DNA from: Pseudomonas fluorescens
GTDB taxonomy: Bacteria; Pseudomonadota; Gammaproteobacteria; Pseudomonadales; Pseudomonadaceae
Assembly: GCF_902497785.1 (NCBI RefSeq)
Contig: NZ_CABVHK010000001.1
Location: 1-64,000, forward strand
Direction of reading: 5' to 3'
Length of the DNA: 64,000 bases
How positions within the stretch are numbered: position 1 is the stretch's first letter; each line of letters opens with the position of its first letter. Positions 1 through 7,975 of this stretch are shown here, piece by piece. A program made the translations under genes and the position numbers. The notes below the pieces were generated by a model, which saw nothing but the letters and a program-made list of their open reading frames with translations, had not been told where the DNA came from and did not search any database.

Positions 1-36
1 ATCGCAGGCTTCGCCAGCTCCTACGGGGCCTGCGTT
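1..36. repeat. REP-like repeat, family A, partial
   Basis: The first bases resemble the right arm of the repeat seen complete at 2774-2871 (core GATCGCAGCCTTCGGCAGCTCC), here diverged to GCAGGCTTCGCCAGCTCC. The rest of the element lies beyond the window edge. Nothing else is recognisable before the tRNA promoter. Confidence 0.5.
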
Positions 37-122
37 CTTCGCCTAATGGCCCGAATTTACGGGGGAGGGCGGTAAGTGATTGTTATGTCGGCAAAAAACT
101 TTGGAAATAGTTAAAAATAAAT

Positions 123-151
123 TTGACACGTTTCCGATGCGCCATTAAGAT
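123..151 (+). promoter_or_regulatory. sigma-70 promoter of the tRNA-Ala/Glu cluster
   Basis: TTGACA at 123-128 and TAAGAT at 146-151 are separated by 17 bp, and the first tRNA starts 22 bp further on. A GC-rich stretch (CGCCCCGTCC) between the -10 and the tRNA resembles a stringent discriminator. Confidence 0.7.
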
Positions 152-172
152 TCGCCCCGTCCTCAGCGATGA

Positions 173-248
<76 letters not shown>

Positions 249-327
249 ATTTACACTTCAAGGTCTGGCCACACCGGCCTTGAAGCGATCAACACTCAGT
301 GCTGATCTGTTGTATAGAAGGGTTTGC

Positions 328-403
328 GTCCCCTTCGTCTAGTGGCCTAGGACACCGCCCTTTCACGGCGGTAACAGGGGTTCGAGTCCCCTAGGGGACG
401 CCA
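328..403 (+). tRNA. tRNA-Glu(UUC), copy 1
   Basis: A 76-nt cloverleaf, acceptor GTCCCCT paired with AGGGGAC, anticodon TTC inside CCGCC/GGCGG, CCA encoded. It lies 79 nt after tRNA-Ala copy 1 and is probably cotranscribed. Confidence 0.97.
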
Positions 404-455
404 GTTTTACAGAAGCAGTGTTGCAAGATGCTGCTCCGCCGCCAGGCGATAAATC

Positions 456-531
456 GGGGCTATAGCTCAGCTGGGAGAGCGCCTGCATGGCATGCAGGAG
501 GTCAACGGTTCGATCCCGTTTAGCTCCACCA
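456..531 (+). tRNA. tRNA-Ala(GGC), copy 2
   Basis: Same as the copy at 173-248 except for two exchanged base pairs. The anticodon-stem pair is C-G instead of T-A (CCTGC/GCAGG), and the outer T-stem pair is A-T instead of G-C. Both changes keep pairing. Confidence 0.97.
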
Positions 532-611
532 ATTTTACAGTTCAAGGTCTGGCCACACCGGCCTTGAATCGATCAGCTCTCAGCGCTGATCAGTTGTATA
601 GAAGGTTTTGC

Positions 612-687
612 GTCCCCTTCGTCTAGTGGCCTAGGACACCGCCCTTTCACGGCGGTAACAGGGGTTCGAGTCCCCTAGGGGACGCCA
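612..687 (+). tRNA. tRNA-Glu(UUC), copy 2
   Basis: Appears identical to the tRNA-Glu at 328-403, anticodon TTC, CCA encoded. It closes the second Ala-Glu unit. The spacer in front of it repeats the one before copy 1 with few differences. Confidence 0.97.
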
Positions 688-710
688 CGATTACCCGCTC
701 TGCGGGATTT

Positions 711-744
711 TATAAGGGTCATTCAATTATTGAATGGCCCTTTT
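711..744 (+). terminator. terminator of the tRNA cluster
   Basis: The stem AAGGGTCATTCAAT pairs with ATTGAATGGCCCTT and is followed by a T-rich run. It lies 24 nt after the last tRNA. Confidence 0.8.
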
Positions 745-836
745 GTTTGTCTGGCATTTGGCCAAATCCCTCATTTTCTCTCACACTGCACTTCAGACCA
801 GCGGTCACATTCACGACTTGCGGAAAATTATTATGA

Positions 837-849
837 GAATAATATTCTA
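837..849. promoter_or_regulatory. possible TetR operator
   Basis: The inverted repeat AGAAT-AAT-ATTCT sits about 23 bp before the TetR start codon, where an autoregulatory operator would be expected. No binding data; inferred from symmetry and position. Confidence 0.4.
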
Positions 850-871
850 GTCGTAATATTCGGAGGCAACG

Positions 872-1411
872 ATGAACGATAAAAAAGCTCAAACCCGCGA
901 ACGCATCCTCAAGGCCGCGAGCGCAGCGCTGATTCAGCGCGGCCCGGCCGAGCCGAGTGTGGGCGAAGTGATGGGCGCGGCTGGCCTGACGGTCGGCGGC
1001 TTCTACGCACACTTCGAAAGCAAGGACGCAATGATGCTGGAAGCGTTCAAGCAACTGCTCGGTCACCGCCGTGGCTTGATCGCCGACATGGACGCCGAAT
1101 TGACCGGCGAGGAGCGTCGCGCGTTGGTCGCCGCGTTCTACCTGTCACGCAAACACCGGGATTCTTCTGAGTCGGCCTGCCCGATTCCGGCCTCGGTCGG
1201 CGAGTTGGGGCGTCTGCCGGACGCGTTTCGTGTGGCGTTGAATGAGCATGTGGAAATGATGGTCGCGCAGTTGGCGGCCAGCCCGGAAGACACCGACAAA
1301 GCCTTGGCCGATATGGCCTTGATGGTCGGTGGTCTGGCTCTGGCACGGGCGCTGGGGCCGGGAGAGTTGTCCGATCGATTGCTGCGCGCCGCCAAATCGG
1401 CGGTGCTATGA
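872..1411 (+). CDS. TetR-family transcriptional regulator
   Basis: A 179-residue protein. The N-terminal helix-turn-helix of the TetR family spans roughly residues 8-55 and ends in the typical GGFYAHFESKDAM segment that closes the DNA-binding domain. The C-terminal half is the variable ligand-binding part and gives no clue to the ligand. The start is supported by the Shine-Dalgarno sequence GGAGG 7 nt upstream. The inverted repeat just before it suggests autorepression. The hydrolase gene follows in the same direction after about 30 bp, so the two may be coregulated. Target genes are unknown. Confidence 0.85.
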   Translation: MNDKKAQTRERILKAASAALIQRGPAEPSVGEVMGAAGLTVGGFYAHFESKDAMMLEAFKQLLGHRRGLIADMDAELTGEERRALVAAFYLSRKHRDSSESACPIPASVGELGRLPDAFRVALNEHVEMMVAQLAASPEDTDKALADMALMVGGLALARALGPGELSDRLLRAAKSAVL

Positions 1412-1442
1412 CCTGAAGGCAGTGGCCTGAGGAGTGAGAGCG

Positions 1443-2276
1443 ATGAGCACGTTGAAGTGGGTTCGTGGCGTTAATGGCACCTTGGGCTGGTTTGCACCGA
1501 AACTGGTCGCAAGCAAAATGCGACTGGCGTTCATGACGCCGCGGGATCTGCCGCCGCGTGATTGGGAATTGCCGTTATTGGCGAAATCCGAACGCATCAC
1601 TTTGCGCTTTGGCCTCTCGGCGCTGCGCTGGGGACAAGGCCCGGCAGTGTTACTGATGCACGGCTGGGAAGGCCGGCCGACGCAATTTGCCAGCCTGATC
1701 ACGGCGCTGGTGGATGCCGGTTACACCGTGGTCGCCCTGGACGGCCCGGCGCATGGTCGCTCGCCCGGTAGCGAAGCGAACGTCGTGCTGTTCGCCCGAG
1801 CCATGCTGGAGGCCGCGGCGGAGTTGCCGCCGCTGCAAGCCGTCATCGGTCACTCCATGGGCGGCGCCAGTGCCATGCTTGCCGTACAACTGGGCCTGCG
1901 CACTGAAACCCTGGTGACGATCGCCGCGCCGGCGCGGATTCTCGGGGTTTTGCGCGGTTTCGCCCGCTACGTTCGACTGCCGCCAAAAGCCCGCTCGGCG
2001 TTTATTCGTCAGGTTGAACAAGACGTTGGCATGCGCGCGGCGACACTTGATGTCGCGCACTATCAACTCGACATGCCGGGCCTGATCGTTCATGCCGAGG
2101 ATGATCGGTTTGTCTCGGTCAAGGAATCTTCACTGATCCACGAAGCCTGGTTCGACAGCCGGTTGCTGCGTCTGGAGGAGGGCGGTCACCAGCGCGTGCT
2201 GGCGGACCCTCGGGTAATTGATAGCGTGTTATCACTGCTGGCCGGCCGCAGCCTGCAATCGCGCCAATCGGCCTGA
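1443..2276 (+). CDS. alpha/beta-hydrolase
   Basis: A cytoplasmic hydrolase of the alpha/beta fold, about 277 residues. Visible are the oxyanion HGWEG turn (near residue 75), the nucleophile elbow GHSMGG (near residue 139), a likely acid Asp in HAEDD and the catalytic His in GGHQR near the C-terminus. ATG at 1443 is preferred over GTG at 1434 because GAGGAG lies 8 nt before the ATG. It follows the TetR gene and precedes a thioesterase gene, perhaps as one transcript. The substrate cannot be read from the sequence; esterase, lipase or thioesterase activities are all possible. Confidence 0.82.
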   Translation: MSTLKWVRGVNGTLGWFAPKLVASKMRLAFMTPRDLPPRDWELPLLAKSERITLRFGLSALRWGQGPAVLLMHGWEGRPTQFASLITALVDAGYTVVALDGPAHGRSPGSEANVVLFARAMLEAAAELPPLQAVIGHSMGGASAMLAVQLGLRTETLVTIAAPARILGVLRGFARYVRLPPKARSAFIRQVEQDVGMRAATLDVAHYQLDMPGLIVHAEDDRFVSVKESSLIHEAWFDSRLLRLEEGGHQRVLADPRVIDSVLSLLAGRSLQSRQSA

Positions 2277-2323
2277 GCATCCGTTACACTGCCCCGGTCG
2301 AAACAATCTGACCGGGAGTGGGC

Positions 2324-2761
2324 ATGGGCTGGGATCGGGCAACGCCGTTTATCATTGATCTGGAAGTGGGCGCCGAAGACATCGACGGGCTGGGCCACGC
2401 GAACAACGCGGTCTACGTCACCTGGCTCGAACGCTGCGCGTGGCGCCACTCCCAGCGCCTGGGCCTGGATCTGGTCGAGTACCGGCGGCTGGATCGGGCG
2501 ATGGCGGTGGTGCGGCACGAGATCGATTACCTGGCCGCGGCCTATGAAGGCGATGAGTTGCAATTGGCGACCTGGATCGTCGACTGGGACCAGCGGCTCA
2601 AAATGACCCGGCACTTCCAGCTCAAGCGCCCGAGCGACAACACCACGTTGCTGCGGGCGCAAACCACCTTTGTTTGCATCGAATTGTCCACGGGCAAGCC
2701 CAAGCGCATGCCGGCAGAGTTTATCGAAGGCTATGGCCCGGCGTTGCAAATAGCGATTTGA
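2324..2761 (+). CDS. acyl-CoA thioesterase, 4HBT hotdog family
   Basis: A 145-residue single hotdog domain. Typical features are the N-terminal DIDGLGHANNAVYVTWLE segment, where Asp and HxNN form the 4-hydroxybenzoyl-CoA-type active site, and later strands with RHEI and QTTFVCIE. Members hydrolyse acyl-CoA thioesters. ATG 2324 is chosen over GTG 2318 because GGGAG precedes it at useful spacing. It stands 47 bp after the hydrolase and is followed by a REP-like element. The physiological substrate is unknown. Confidence 0.83.
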   Translation: MGWDRATPFIIDLEVGAEDIDGLGHANNAVYVTWLERCAWRHSQRLGLDLVEYRRLDRAMAVVRHEIDYLAAAYEGDELQLATWIVDWDQRLKMTRHFQLKRPSDNTTLLRAQTTFVCIELSTGKPKRMPAEFIEGYGPALQIAI

Positions 2762-2773
2762 CATCTCTCTTCC

Positions 2774-2871
2774 CGTAGGAGCTGCCGAAGGCTGCGATCT
2801 TTTGATCTTTAAGCCTGTATGTCATTGCAGGATCAAGATCAAAAGATCGCAGCCTTCGGCAGCTCCTACGG
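2774..2871. repeat. REP-like inverted repeat pair, family A
   Basis: CGTAGGAGCTGCCGAAGGCT is mirrored by AGCCTTCGGCAGCTCCTACG, with the ATCTTTTGATCTT block inside. The whole forms a long imperfect hairpin between the thioesterase gene and dusC. Same family at 4513, 11102 and 14444. Confidence 0.9.
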
Positions 2872-2934
2872 GGTTACCTTTCTTACGGCGCAATCCAGTA
2901 AACTGCCGCACGTTTTTCGTCGAGTGTGTTTTTC

Positions 2935-3894
2935 ATGCAAATTGCTTTGGCGCCCATGGAGGGGTTGGTCGACAACATCCTGCGGGACGTGCTGACCCGT
3001 GTGGGCGGTATCGATTGGTGCGTGACCGAGTTCATCCGGATCAACGACCAGCTGCTCACCCCTGCCTATTTCCACAAGTTCGGACCTGAGTTGCTGACAG
3101 GCGCGCGCACTGCGTCCGGCGTGCCGTTGCGCGTGCAGCTCTTGGGTTCTGACCCGGTGTGCCTGGCGGAAAACGCAGCGCTGGCCTGCGAACTCGGCAG
3201 CGAAGTGATCGACCTGAATTTCGGTTGCCCGGCCAAGACCGTCAACAAATCCCGTGGCGGTGCGGTGCTGCTCAAGGAACCCGAGCTGCTCAACCAGATC
3301 GTCGAACATGTCCGTCGCGCGGTTCCCGCGCACATTCCGGTCACCGCCAAAATGCGCCTGGGTTTCGACAGTCCCGACGGTTCGCTGGTTTGCGCCACGG
3401 CGTTGGCCGAGGGCGGCGCGGCGCACATTGTGGTGCATGCGCGGACCAAAACCGACGGCTACAAACCGCCGGCGCATTGGGAATGGATTCCGCGGGTGCA
3501 GGACGTGGTCAAGGTGCCGGTGTTCGCCAATGGTGATATCTGGAGCGTCGAAGACTGGCGTCGTTGCCGCGAAATCAGCGGCGTTGAAGACATCATGCTC
3601 GGTCGCGGACTGGTGTCGCGTCCGGACCTGGCCCGGCAAATCGCCGCGGCGCGGGCGGGTGAAGAGGTGGTCGAGATGACCTGGGCCGAGCTGCTGCCGC
3701 TGATTCAGGACTTCTGGCTGCAAGCCAAAGCGCAGATGACCCCACGCCAATCGCCGGGTCGCCTGAAGCAGTGGCTGGCGATGCTGACCCGCAATTATCC
3801 GGAGGCGGTCGAGCTGTTTACCGTCCTGCGCCGCGAAACCGAACTGGATCAGGTCTCGCGTTTGCTGGGCCTGACAGTGGCTGAAGCGGCCTGA
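2935..3894 (+). CDS. dusC: tRNA-dihydrouridine(16) synthase DusC
   Basis: An FMN-dependent enzyme that reduces uridine to dihydrouridine in the tRNA D-loop. The 319-residue TIM barrel starts with the Dus signature APMEGLVDN and carries [18 protein letters not shown] with the catalytic Cys in GCPAK (near residue 98). KMRLG, VVHARTK and FANGDI complete the FMN/tRNA site. The C-terminal helical part and the absence of DusA/DusB-type motifs favour DusC. ATG 2935 is taken over GTG 2926, since family members begin [10 protein letters not shown]. It is monocistronic between a REP element and a heat-shock promoter. Confidence 0.9.
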   Translation: MQIALAPMEGLVDNILRDVLTRVGGIDWCVTEFIRINDQLLTPAYFHKFGPELLTGARTASGVPLRVQLLGSDPVCLAENAALACELGSEVIDLNFGCPAKTVNKSRGGAVLLKEPELLNQIVEHVRRAVPAHIPVTAKMRLGFDSPDGSLVCATALAEGGAAHIVVHARTKTDGYKPPAHWEWIPRVQDVVKVPVFANGDIWSVEDWRRCREISGVEDIMLGRGLVSRPDLARQIAAARAGEEVVEMTWAELLPLIQDFWLQAKAQMTPRQSPGRLKQWLAMLTRNYPEAVELFTVLRRETELDQVSRLLGLTVAEAA

Positions 3895-3914
3895 AAAAAA
3901 TCTTCAAATACGCT

Positions 3915-3942
3915 CTTGAAAAGTAATTGGCGGTCCTTATCT
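3915..3942 (+). promoter_or_regulatory. sigma-32-like heat-shock promoter of ibpA
   Basis: CTTGAAAA at 3915-3922 matches the sigma-32 -35 consensus. CCTTATCT at 3935-3942 fits CCCCATnT at five positions. The spacing (13 bp from CTTGAAA) is in the accepted range. Confidence 0.65.
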
Positions 3943-3950
3943 AGGGTTTA

Positions 3951-4014
3951 CGCGATGCCGAATTCGGGTCGCGGAGATAAAAACCTTGCTGATTTTTTTC
4001 AGGAGATTTGAACC
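3951..4014 (+). promoter_or_regulatory. ROSE-like RNA thermometer in the ibpA leader
   Basis: Two hairpins. The first (3951-3973) pairs CGCGA with TCGCG around CCGAATTCGG. The second pairs CTT-G-CTGA (3985-3992) with TCAGGAG (3999-4005) across a six-T loop and leaves G3988 bulged opposite the Shine-Dalgarno sequence. A UUGCU strand with a bulged G pairing AGGAG is the hallmark of ROSE elements controlling small heat-shock genes. Confidence 0.75.
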
Positions 4015-4461
4015 ATGAACACTGCATTTTCCCTGGCTCCCTTGTTCCGTTCCTCGGTGGGCTTCGACCGTTTCAACGACCTGTTTGAAACCGCACTGCG
4101 CAATGAGCCGGGCAGCACTTACCCACCTTACAACGTCGAAAAACACGGTGATGATCAATACCGCATCGTCGTGGCGGCGGCCGGTTTTCAGGAAGAAGAC
4201 CTGGACCTGCAAGTCGAGAAGGGTGTGCTGACCATCAGTGGCGGCAAGCGCGATGGGACTGAAGGCGTGACCTTCCTGCACCAGGGCATCGCCCAGCGAG
4301 CGTTCAAACTGTCGTTCCGCCTGGCCGATCACATCGAGATCAAGGCGGCCGACCTGCGCAACGGTCTGTTGAGCATCGACCTGCTGCGGGTGATTCCGGA
4401 AGAGGCGAAAGCCAAACGCATTCCGATCAACGGCGCGGAAAAACCGGCACTGCAGCACTAA
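4015..4461 (+). CDS. ibpA: small heat-shock protein, Hsp20/IbpA type
   Basis: A 148-residue holdase chaperone that binds unfolding proteins and hands them to DnaK/ClpB. The N-terminal arm has the FDRFNDLFE segment of IbpA. The alpha-crystallin domain runs from about residue 38 (YNVEKHGDDQYRI) through FRLADHIEIKAADLRNGLLSIDL. The C-terminal IPI anchor is present as RIPING. The start has AGGAG 9 nt upstream, and that Shine-Dalgarno sequence is held in the ROSE-like hairpin. Expression is therefore likely controlled by sigma-32 transcription and by temperature-dependent translation. A strong terminator follows. Confidence 0.92.
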   Translation: MNTAFSLAPLFRSSVGFDRFNDLFETALRNEPGSTYPPYNVEKHGDDQYRIVVAAAGFQEEDLDLQVEKGVLTISGGKRDGTEGVTFLHQGIAQRAFKLSFRLADHIEIKAADLRNGLLSIDLLRVIPEEAKAKRIPINGAEKPALQH

Positions 4462-4472
4462 CGCAAACCAAC

Positions 4473-4500
4473 AAAAAGGGCGCCAATGGCGCCCTTTTTT
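4473..4500 (+). terminator. ibpA terminator
   Basis: AAGGGCGCC / GGCGCCCTT stem with a two-base loop, followed by a T run. Confidence 0.9.
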
Positions 4501-4512
4501 GCGTCTGTCACC

Positions 4513-4621
4513 CGTAGGAGCTGCCGAAGGCTGCGATCTTTTGATCTTTAAGCGAGTTGTGTCACTGAAAATCAAAATCAAAATCAAAATCAAAAGATCG
4601 CAGCCTTCGGCAGCTCTTACG
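4513..4621. repeat. REP-like inverted repeat pair, family A, with AAAATC tract
   Basis: The same arms as at 2774-2871. The right arm is preceded by four perfect tandem AAAATC units (4568-4591), an expanded version of the AAGATC seen in sister copies. Confidence 0.9.
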
Positions 4622-4630
4622 CCGTCCCCC

Positions 4631-7600
4631 TTATTTCAAGAGTTTCTGGAAGGACTCCACCGGCAATGGCTGGCTATGCAAATACCCCTGATAAAAATGG
4701 CAACCCAGCCCCTGCAAAAACTCCAACTGCTCCGGCGTCTCCACCCCTTCGGCGATGACTTTCAAATCGAGGCTGCGGGCCATGGCGACGATGGCGCGGA
4801 TGATCTCGGCGTCGTTCGGGTCGGTGGTGGCGTCGCGGATGAACGACTGGTCGATTTTCAGGGTGTCGACCGGCAGGCGCTTTAAGTAGGTCAGCGAGGA
4901 GTAACCGGTGCCGAAGTCGTCCATGGCGAAACTCACGCCGAGTTTTTTCAGGCGGTGCATCTTGTTGATGGTGTCTTCCAGGTTCTGGATGACAATGCCT
5001 TCGGTGATTTCCAGTTTCAGCAGCGAGGAAGGCAGACCGTGACTGCTGAGGCACTGCTCGATGCGCTCGACGAAGTCGTTCTGGCGAAACTGCCGTGGGC
5101 TGATGTTCACGCACAGGCTGAAATTCAGTGGATCGATCAGACCCTCGGCAATCAACGTTTTGAAGGCATTGCAGGCTTCGTCGACAATCCAGGTGCCGAC
5201 CTCAAGAATCAGGCCGCTATCTTCCAGAACCTTGATGAACTCAGTGGGTGATTGCGCACCGAGCTCCGGGTGGTTCCAGCGCACCAACGCCTCGGCGCCG
5301 ACAATGCGATTGTCGCGGGCGTCCACCTGAGGCTGGTAATGCACGTCGAATTCGCCCCGGGAAAGCGCCAGGCGCAAATCGGTTTCCATGCGCAGGCGTT
5401 CGCTCGCGGCCTTCTGCATGGTGTTGTGATACATCTGCGTGGTGTTGCGCCCCGAATCCTTGGCGCGATACAGCGCGATATCGGCGCGCTTGAGCAGGTC
5501 GGTCGGGGTCGAACCGTGATCGGGAATCAGCGCGATGCCGATACTCGGGGTCACTTGCAACCGCTGGCCGTCGAGAAACATCGGCTCGGACAGCAGTTCG
5601 CGCAAGGTGTCCGCCAGTTCGCGGACCTGGTCACTGACTTCATTGCGCGAGCCCTCGAGGCCGCTGAGCAGCACCACAAATTCGTCACCGCCCAGCCGCG
5701 CCACGGTGTCTTCCATGCGCACACTGGCTTCAAGGCGCGCAGTGATGATTTTCAGCACCGTGTCGCCCACCGGGTGGCCGAGTGAATCATTGATGTGCTT
5801 GAAGTGGTCGAGGTCGAGAAACATCAGGGCGCCGCGCAGGTTGTGGCGTTTGAGCAGGGCGATCTGCTGGCTCAGGCGGTCCATCAGCAGCGCGCGATTG
5901 GGCAGATTGGTCAGCGGGTCGTGATAGGCCAGGTGACGGATCTGCGCTTCGGCGTTTTTCAGCAGGCTGACGTCACGCGCGGTCAGCAGCAGGCAAGCGG
6001 TTTCGTTGAGGGTGATGGGCTCCACCGAGACTTCGACGGTCAGCAACTCGCCGCGCTTGTTGCGACCGAGCATTTCCTGGTGATGCACCCGACCCTTGAT
6101 CTGTAGCTCGGCCAGCAACGCTGAACGTTGTTTCTCTTCCGCCCAGATGCCGACTTGATACACCGTGCGGCCGATCACCTCGTCGGCGCGATAACCCGTC
6201 AGGCGGCAGAAACCATCGTTAACCTCCAGATAGCGCCCGGTGTCGCGCTCGGTGATGGTGATGGCGTCGGGACTGGAGTGAAAGGCTTTGGCGAACTTCT
6301 CTTCGCTGGCCTTGAGCGCCGCTTCGGAACGTTGCTGCTGGGTGATGTCGCGCAAGGTGGTGACGATGCACGGCTGATTGCCGACGTTGATCTGGCGACT
6401 GGAAATCACGCAGGTCAGCGGTTGGCCGTCCTTGTGCTGCACGAGGATGGCGACGTTGTTCAGGCCCTGTTCGCGGATGACCTGTTCGATCCGGCGCAGG
6501 CTTTTTGCAGTCGCGTCCCACAGGCCGATTTCGTCAGCCGTGCGGCCGATGACTTCGGCGGTACTCCAGCCGAAGGTCTGGGTAAAACTGGAATTGATTT
6601 CGATGAACTGGCCGGTGTCCTGGCGGGTGACGCAAATCGGGTCCGGACTGACTTGAAACAGCGTCGCAAATTTCTCTTCGGAGGCGACCAGTTTTTGTTC
6701 GCGTTCCACCTGGTCGGTGATGTCCAGCAAGGTGCCCGCCATGCGCAGCGGCACACCGTTTTCATCGCGATAGAGCCGGGCGCGGCTTTCCAGATAACGG
6801 GAAGTGCCGTCCTCCAGCTGCACGCGGTAGGTCAGTTGATAGTTGCCGGCCGGGCCTTCGCGCAGGCTGCGGTAAGCGTCGCGCATGCTGTCGCGTTCTT
6901 CGCCGGGCACGCCTTCGAAAAACTCTTCGAACGATTCATGGAAGGGCTTCGCTTCCATCCCGTGCAACTGCGCGGCGCGTGCCGAGCCATAGAGCATACC
7001 GCTGGGAATGTGCCAGTCCCAAGTGCCCAGTTGTGCCGAATCCAGGGCCAGGTCGAGGCGCTCCTGGCTGTCTTTCAGGGCGAGTTCGGCGGCCTTGCTT
7101 TCCGTGGTGTCGAGGAAGGTGCTGAGCAGATAGGGCTGCCCCTCGAGCTCGACTTTTTGCGCGCTGAGAATGCCGTCATGGACCTGGCCATTGCTCGCGC
7201 GAAACTGCACTTCCATGCTGACCAGATCGCCTTTGGCCTTGGTCGCCTTGACCAGTTTTTCCCGTTGCTCCGGGTGCACCCACAAACCCAGTTCGAGGGT
7301 GGTGCGGCCAATCGCATTTTGCACCGGCCAGCCGAACAGGCTTTCGAAATACTGGTTGGCTTCGGTGATCAGGCCGTCTTCCTGACGGGTCAGCAAGACC
7401 ATGTTCGGGCATAGATGAAACAACGTCGCGAAGCGTTTTTCCGAGCTGCTCAGTGCCTGTTCGCGCTGGCGTTGATGGGTGATCTCGCGGATAACCCCGA
7501 TCATCCGCGGGCGCCCGTCTTTGTCCGGCAGCAGGCTGCCGTTTATCTCCAGCCAGTGCAGGCTGCCGTCGGGCCACCGAATGCGGTGGTGCATGGCCTG

Positions 7601-7909
7601 TTCCAGGGGAGCGCCGGCAATCACGGCGTGGAACGCGCGAATGGTTTTGGCCCGGTCTTCGGGCGGCAACAGGTCGAGGTATTCCAGATCGGCCGGCAAC
7701 GGCTGGTGGGGATCGAAACCGAACAGTGCCTGCGTACCCCGCGACCAGCTGATCTGCCCGCGTTCGATGTCCCAATACCAGGCGCCCAAACGCGCGCCGT
7801 TAAGGGCGGCGAGTAATTGTGGTGCGCTTTCCCAGCTCTGCTCGGACCGTTTCGGGTCAAGCGCCTGAATACGTGGCATCGGCGGAATACGGTCAACAGA
7901 TTTCGGCAT
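4631..7909 (-). CDS. multi-PAS diguanylate cyclase/phosphodiesterase (GGDEF-EAL)
   Basis: A 1092-residue cytoplasmic signalling protein for cyclic di-GMP turnover. Five PAS/PAC modules fill about residues 30-655, several with EITxQ/DITxQ-type PAC ends. A GGDEF domain follows with intact GGDEF at 740-744. The EAL domain has EALVRW at 873-878, ITEG, DDFGTGYSS and EGVE, so the usual metal-binding residues are present. Both activities are possible. The inhibitory I-site RxxD upstream of GGDEF is not visible: the residues before RLGGDEF read EDTVA. No membrane segment or signal peptide is seen. ATG 7909 is preferred over TTG 7915 because AAGG lies 7 nt before it. The PAS ligands are unknown. Confidence 0.9.
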   Translation of the reverse strand: MPKSVDRIPPMPRIQALDPKRSEQSWESAPQLLAALNGARLGAWYWDIERGQISWSRGTQALFGFDPHQPLPADLEYLDLLPPEDRAKTIRAFHAVIAGAPLEQAMHHRIRWPDGSLHWLEINGSLLPDKDGRPRMIGVIREITHQRQREQALSSSEKRFATLFHLCPNMVLLTRQEDGLITEANQYFESLFGWPVQNAIGRTTLELGLWVHPEQREKLVKATKAKGDLVSMEVQFRASNGQVHDGILSAQKVELEGQPYLLSTFLDTTESKAAELALKDSQERLDLALDSAQLGTWDWHIPSGMLYGSARAAQLHGMEAKPFHESFEEFFEGVPGEERDSMRDAYRSLREGPAGNYQLTYRVQLEDGTSRYLESRARLYRDENGVPLRMAGTLLDITDQVEREQKLVASEEKFATLFQVSPDPICVTRQDTGQFIEINSSFTQTFGWSTAEVIGRTADEIGLWDATAKSLRRIEQVIREQGLNNVAILVQHKDGQPLTCVISSRQINVGNQPCIVTTLRDITQQQRSEAALKASEEKFAKAFHSSPDAITITERDTGRYLEVNDGFCRLTGYRADEVIGRTVYQVGIWAEEKQRSALLAELQIKGRVHHQEMLGRNKRGELLTVEVSVEPITLNETACLLLTARDVSLLKNAEAQIRHLAYHDPLTNLPNRALLMDRLSQQIALLKRHNLRGALMFLDLDHFKHINDSLGHPVGDTVLKIITARLEASVRMEDTVARLGGDEFVVLLSGLEGSRNEVSDQVRELADTLRELLSEPMFLDGQRLQVTPSIGIALIPDHGSTPTDLLKRADIALYRAKDSGRNTTQMYHNTMQKAASERLRMETDLRLALSRGEFDVHYQPQVDARDNRIVGAEALVRWNHPELGAQSPTEFIKVLEDSGLILEVGTWIVDEACNAFKTLIAEGLIDPLNFSLCVNISPRQFRQNDFVERIEQCLSSHGLPSSLLKLEITEGIVIQNLEDTINKMHRLKKLGVSFAMDDFGTGYSSLTYLKRLPVDTLKIDQSFIRDATTDPNDAEIIRAIVAMARSLDLKVIAEGVETPEQLEFLQGLGCHFYQGYLHSQPLPVESFQKLLK

Positions 7910-7975
7910 TGGCAAGCCTTGGGCTGATGTGGGTGTTAGGCACAGACATTCGCGGCTCTATCGCAGTAGCACTCG

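Noticed and set aside
363..545. A 60-codon minus-strand frame beginning MNCKIGGAKRDRTVDLLHAMQ
   Set aside because: It is the reverse reading of tRNA-Ala and tRNA-Glu genes, a well-known false ORF type.
6128..7414. A 428-codon frame on the plus strand inside the GGDEF-EAL gene
   Set aside because: Shadow frame without recognisable domains; the minus-strand protein is fully supported by PAS, GGDEF and EAL motifs.
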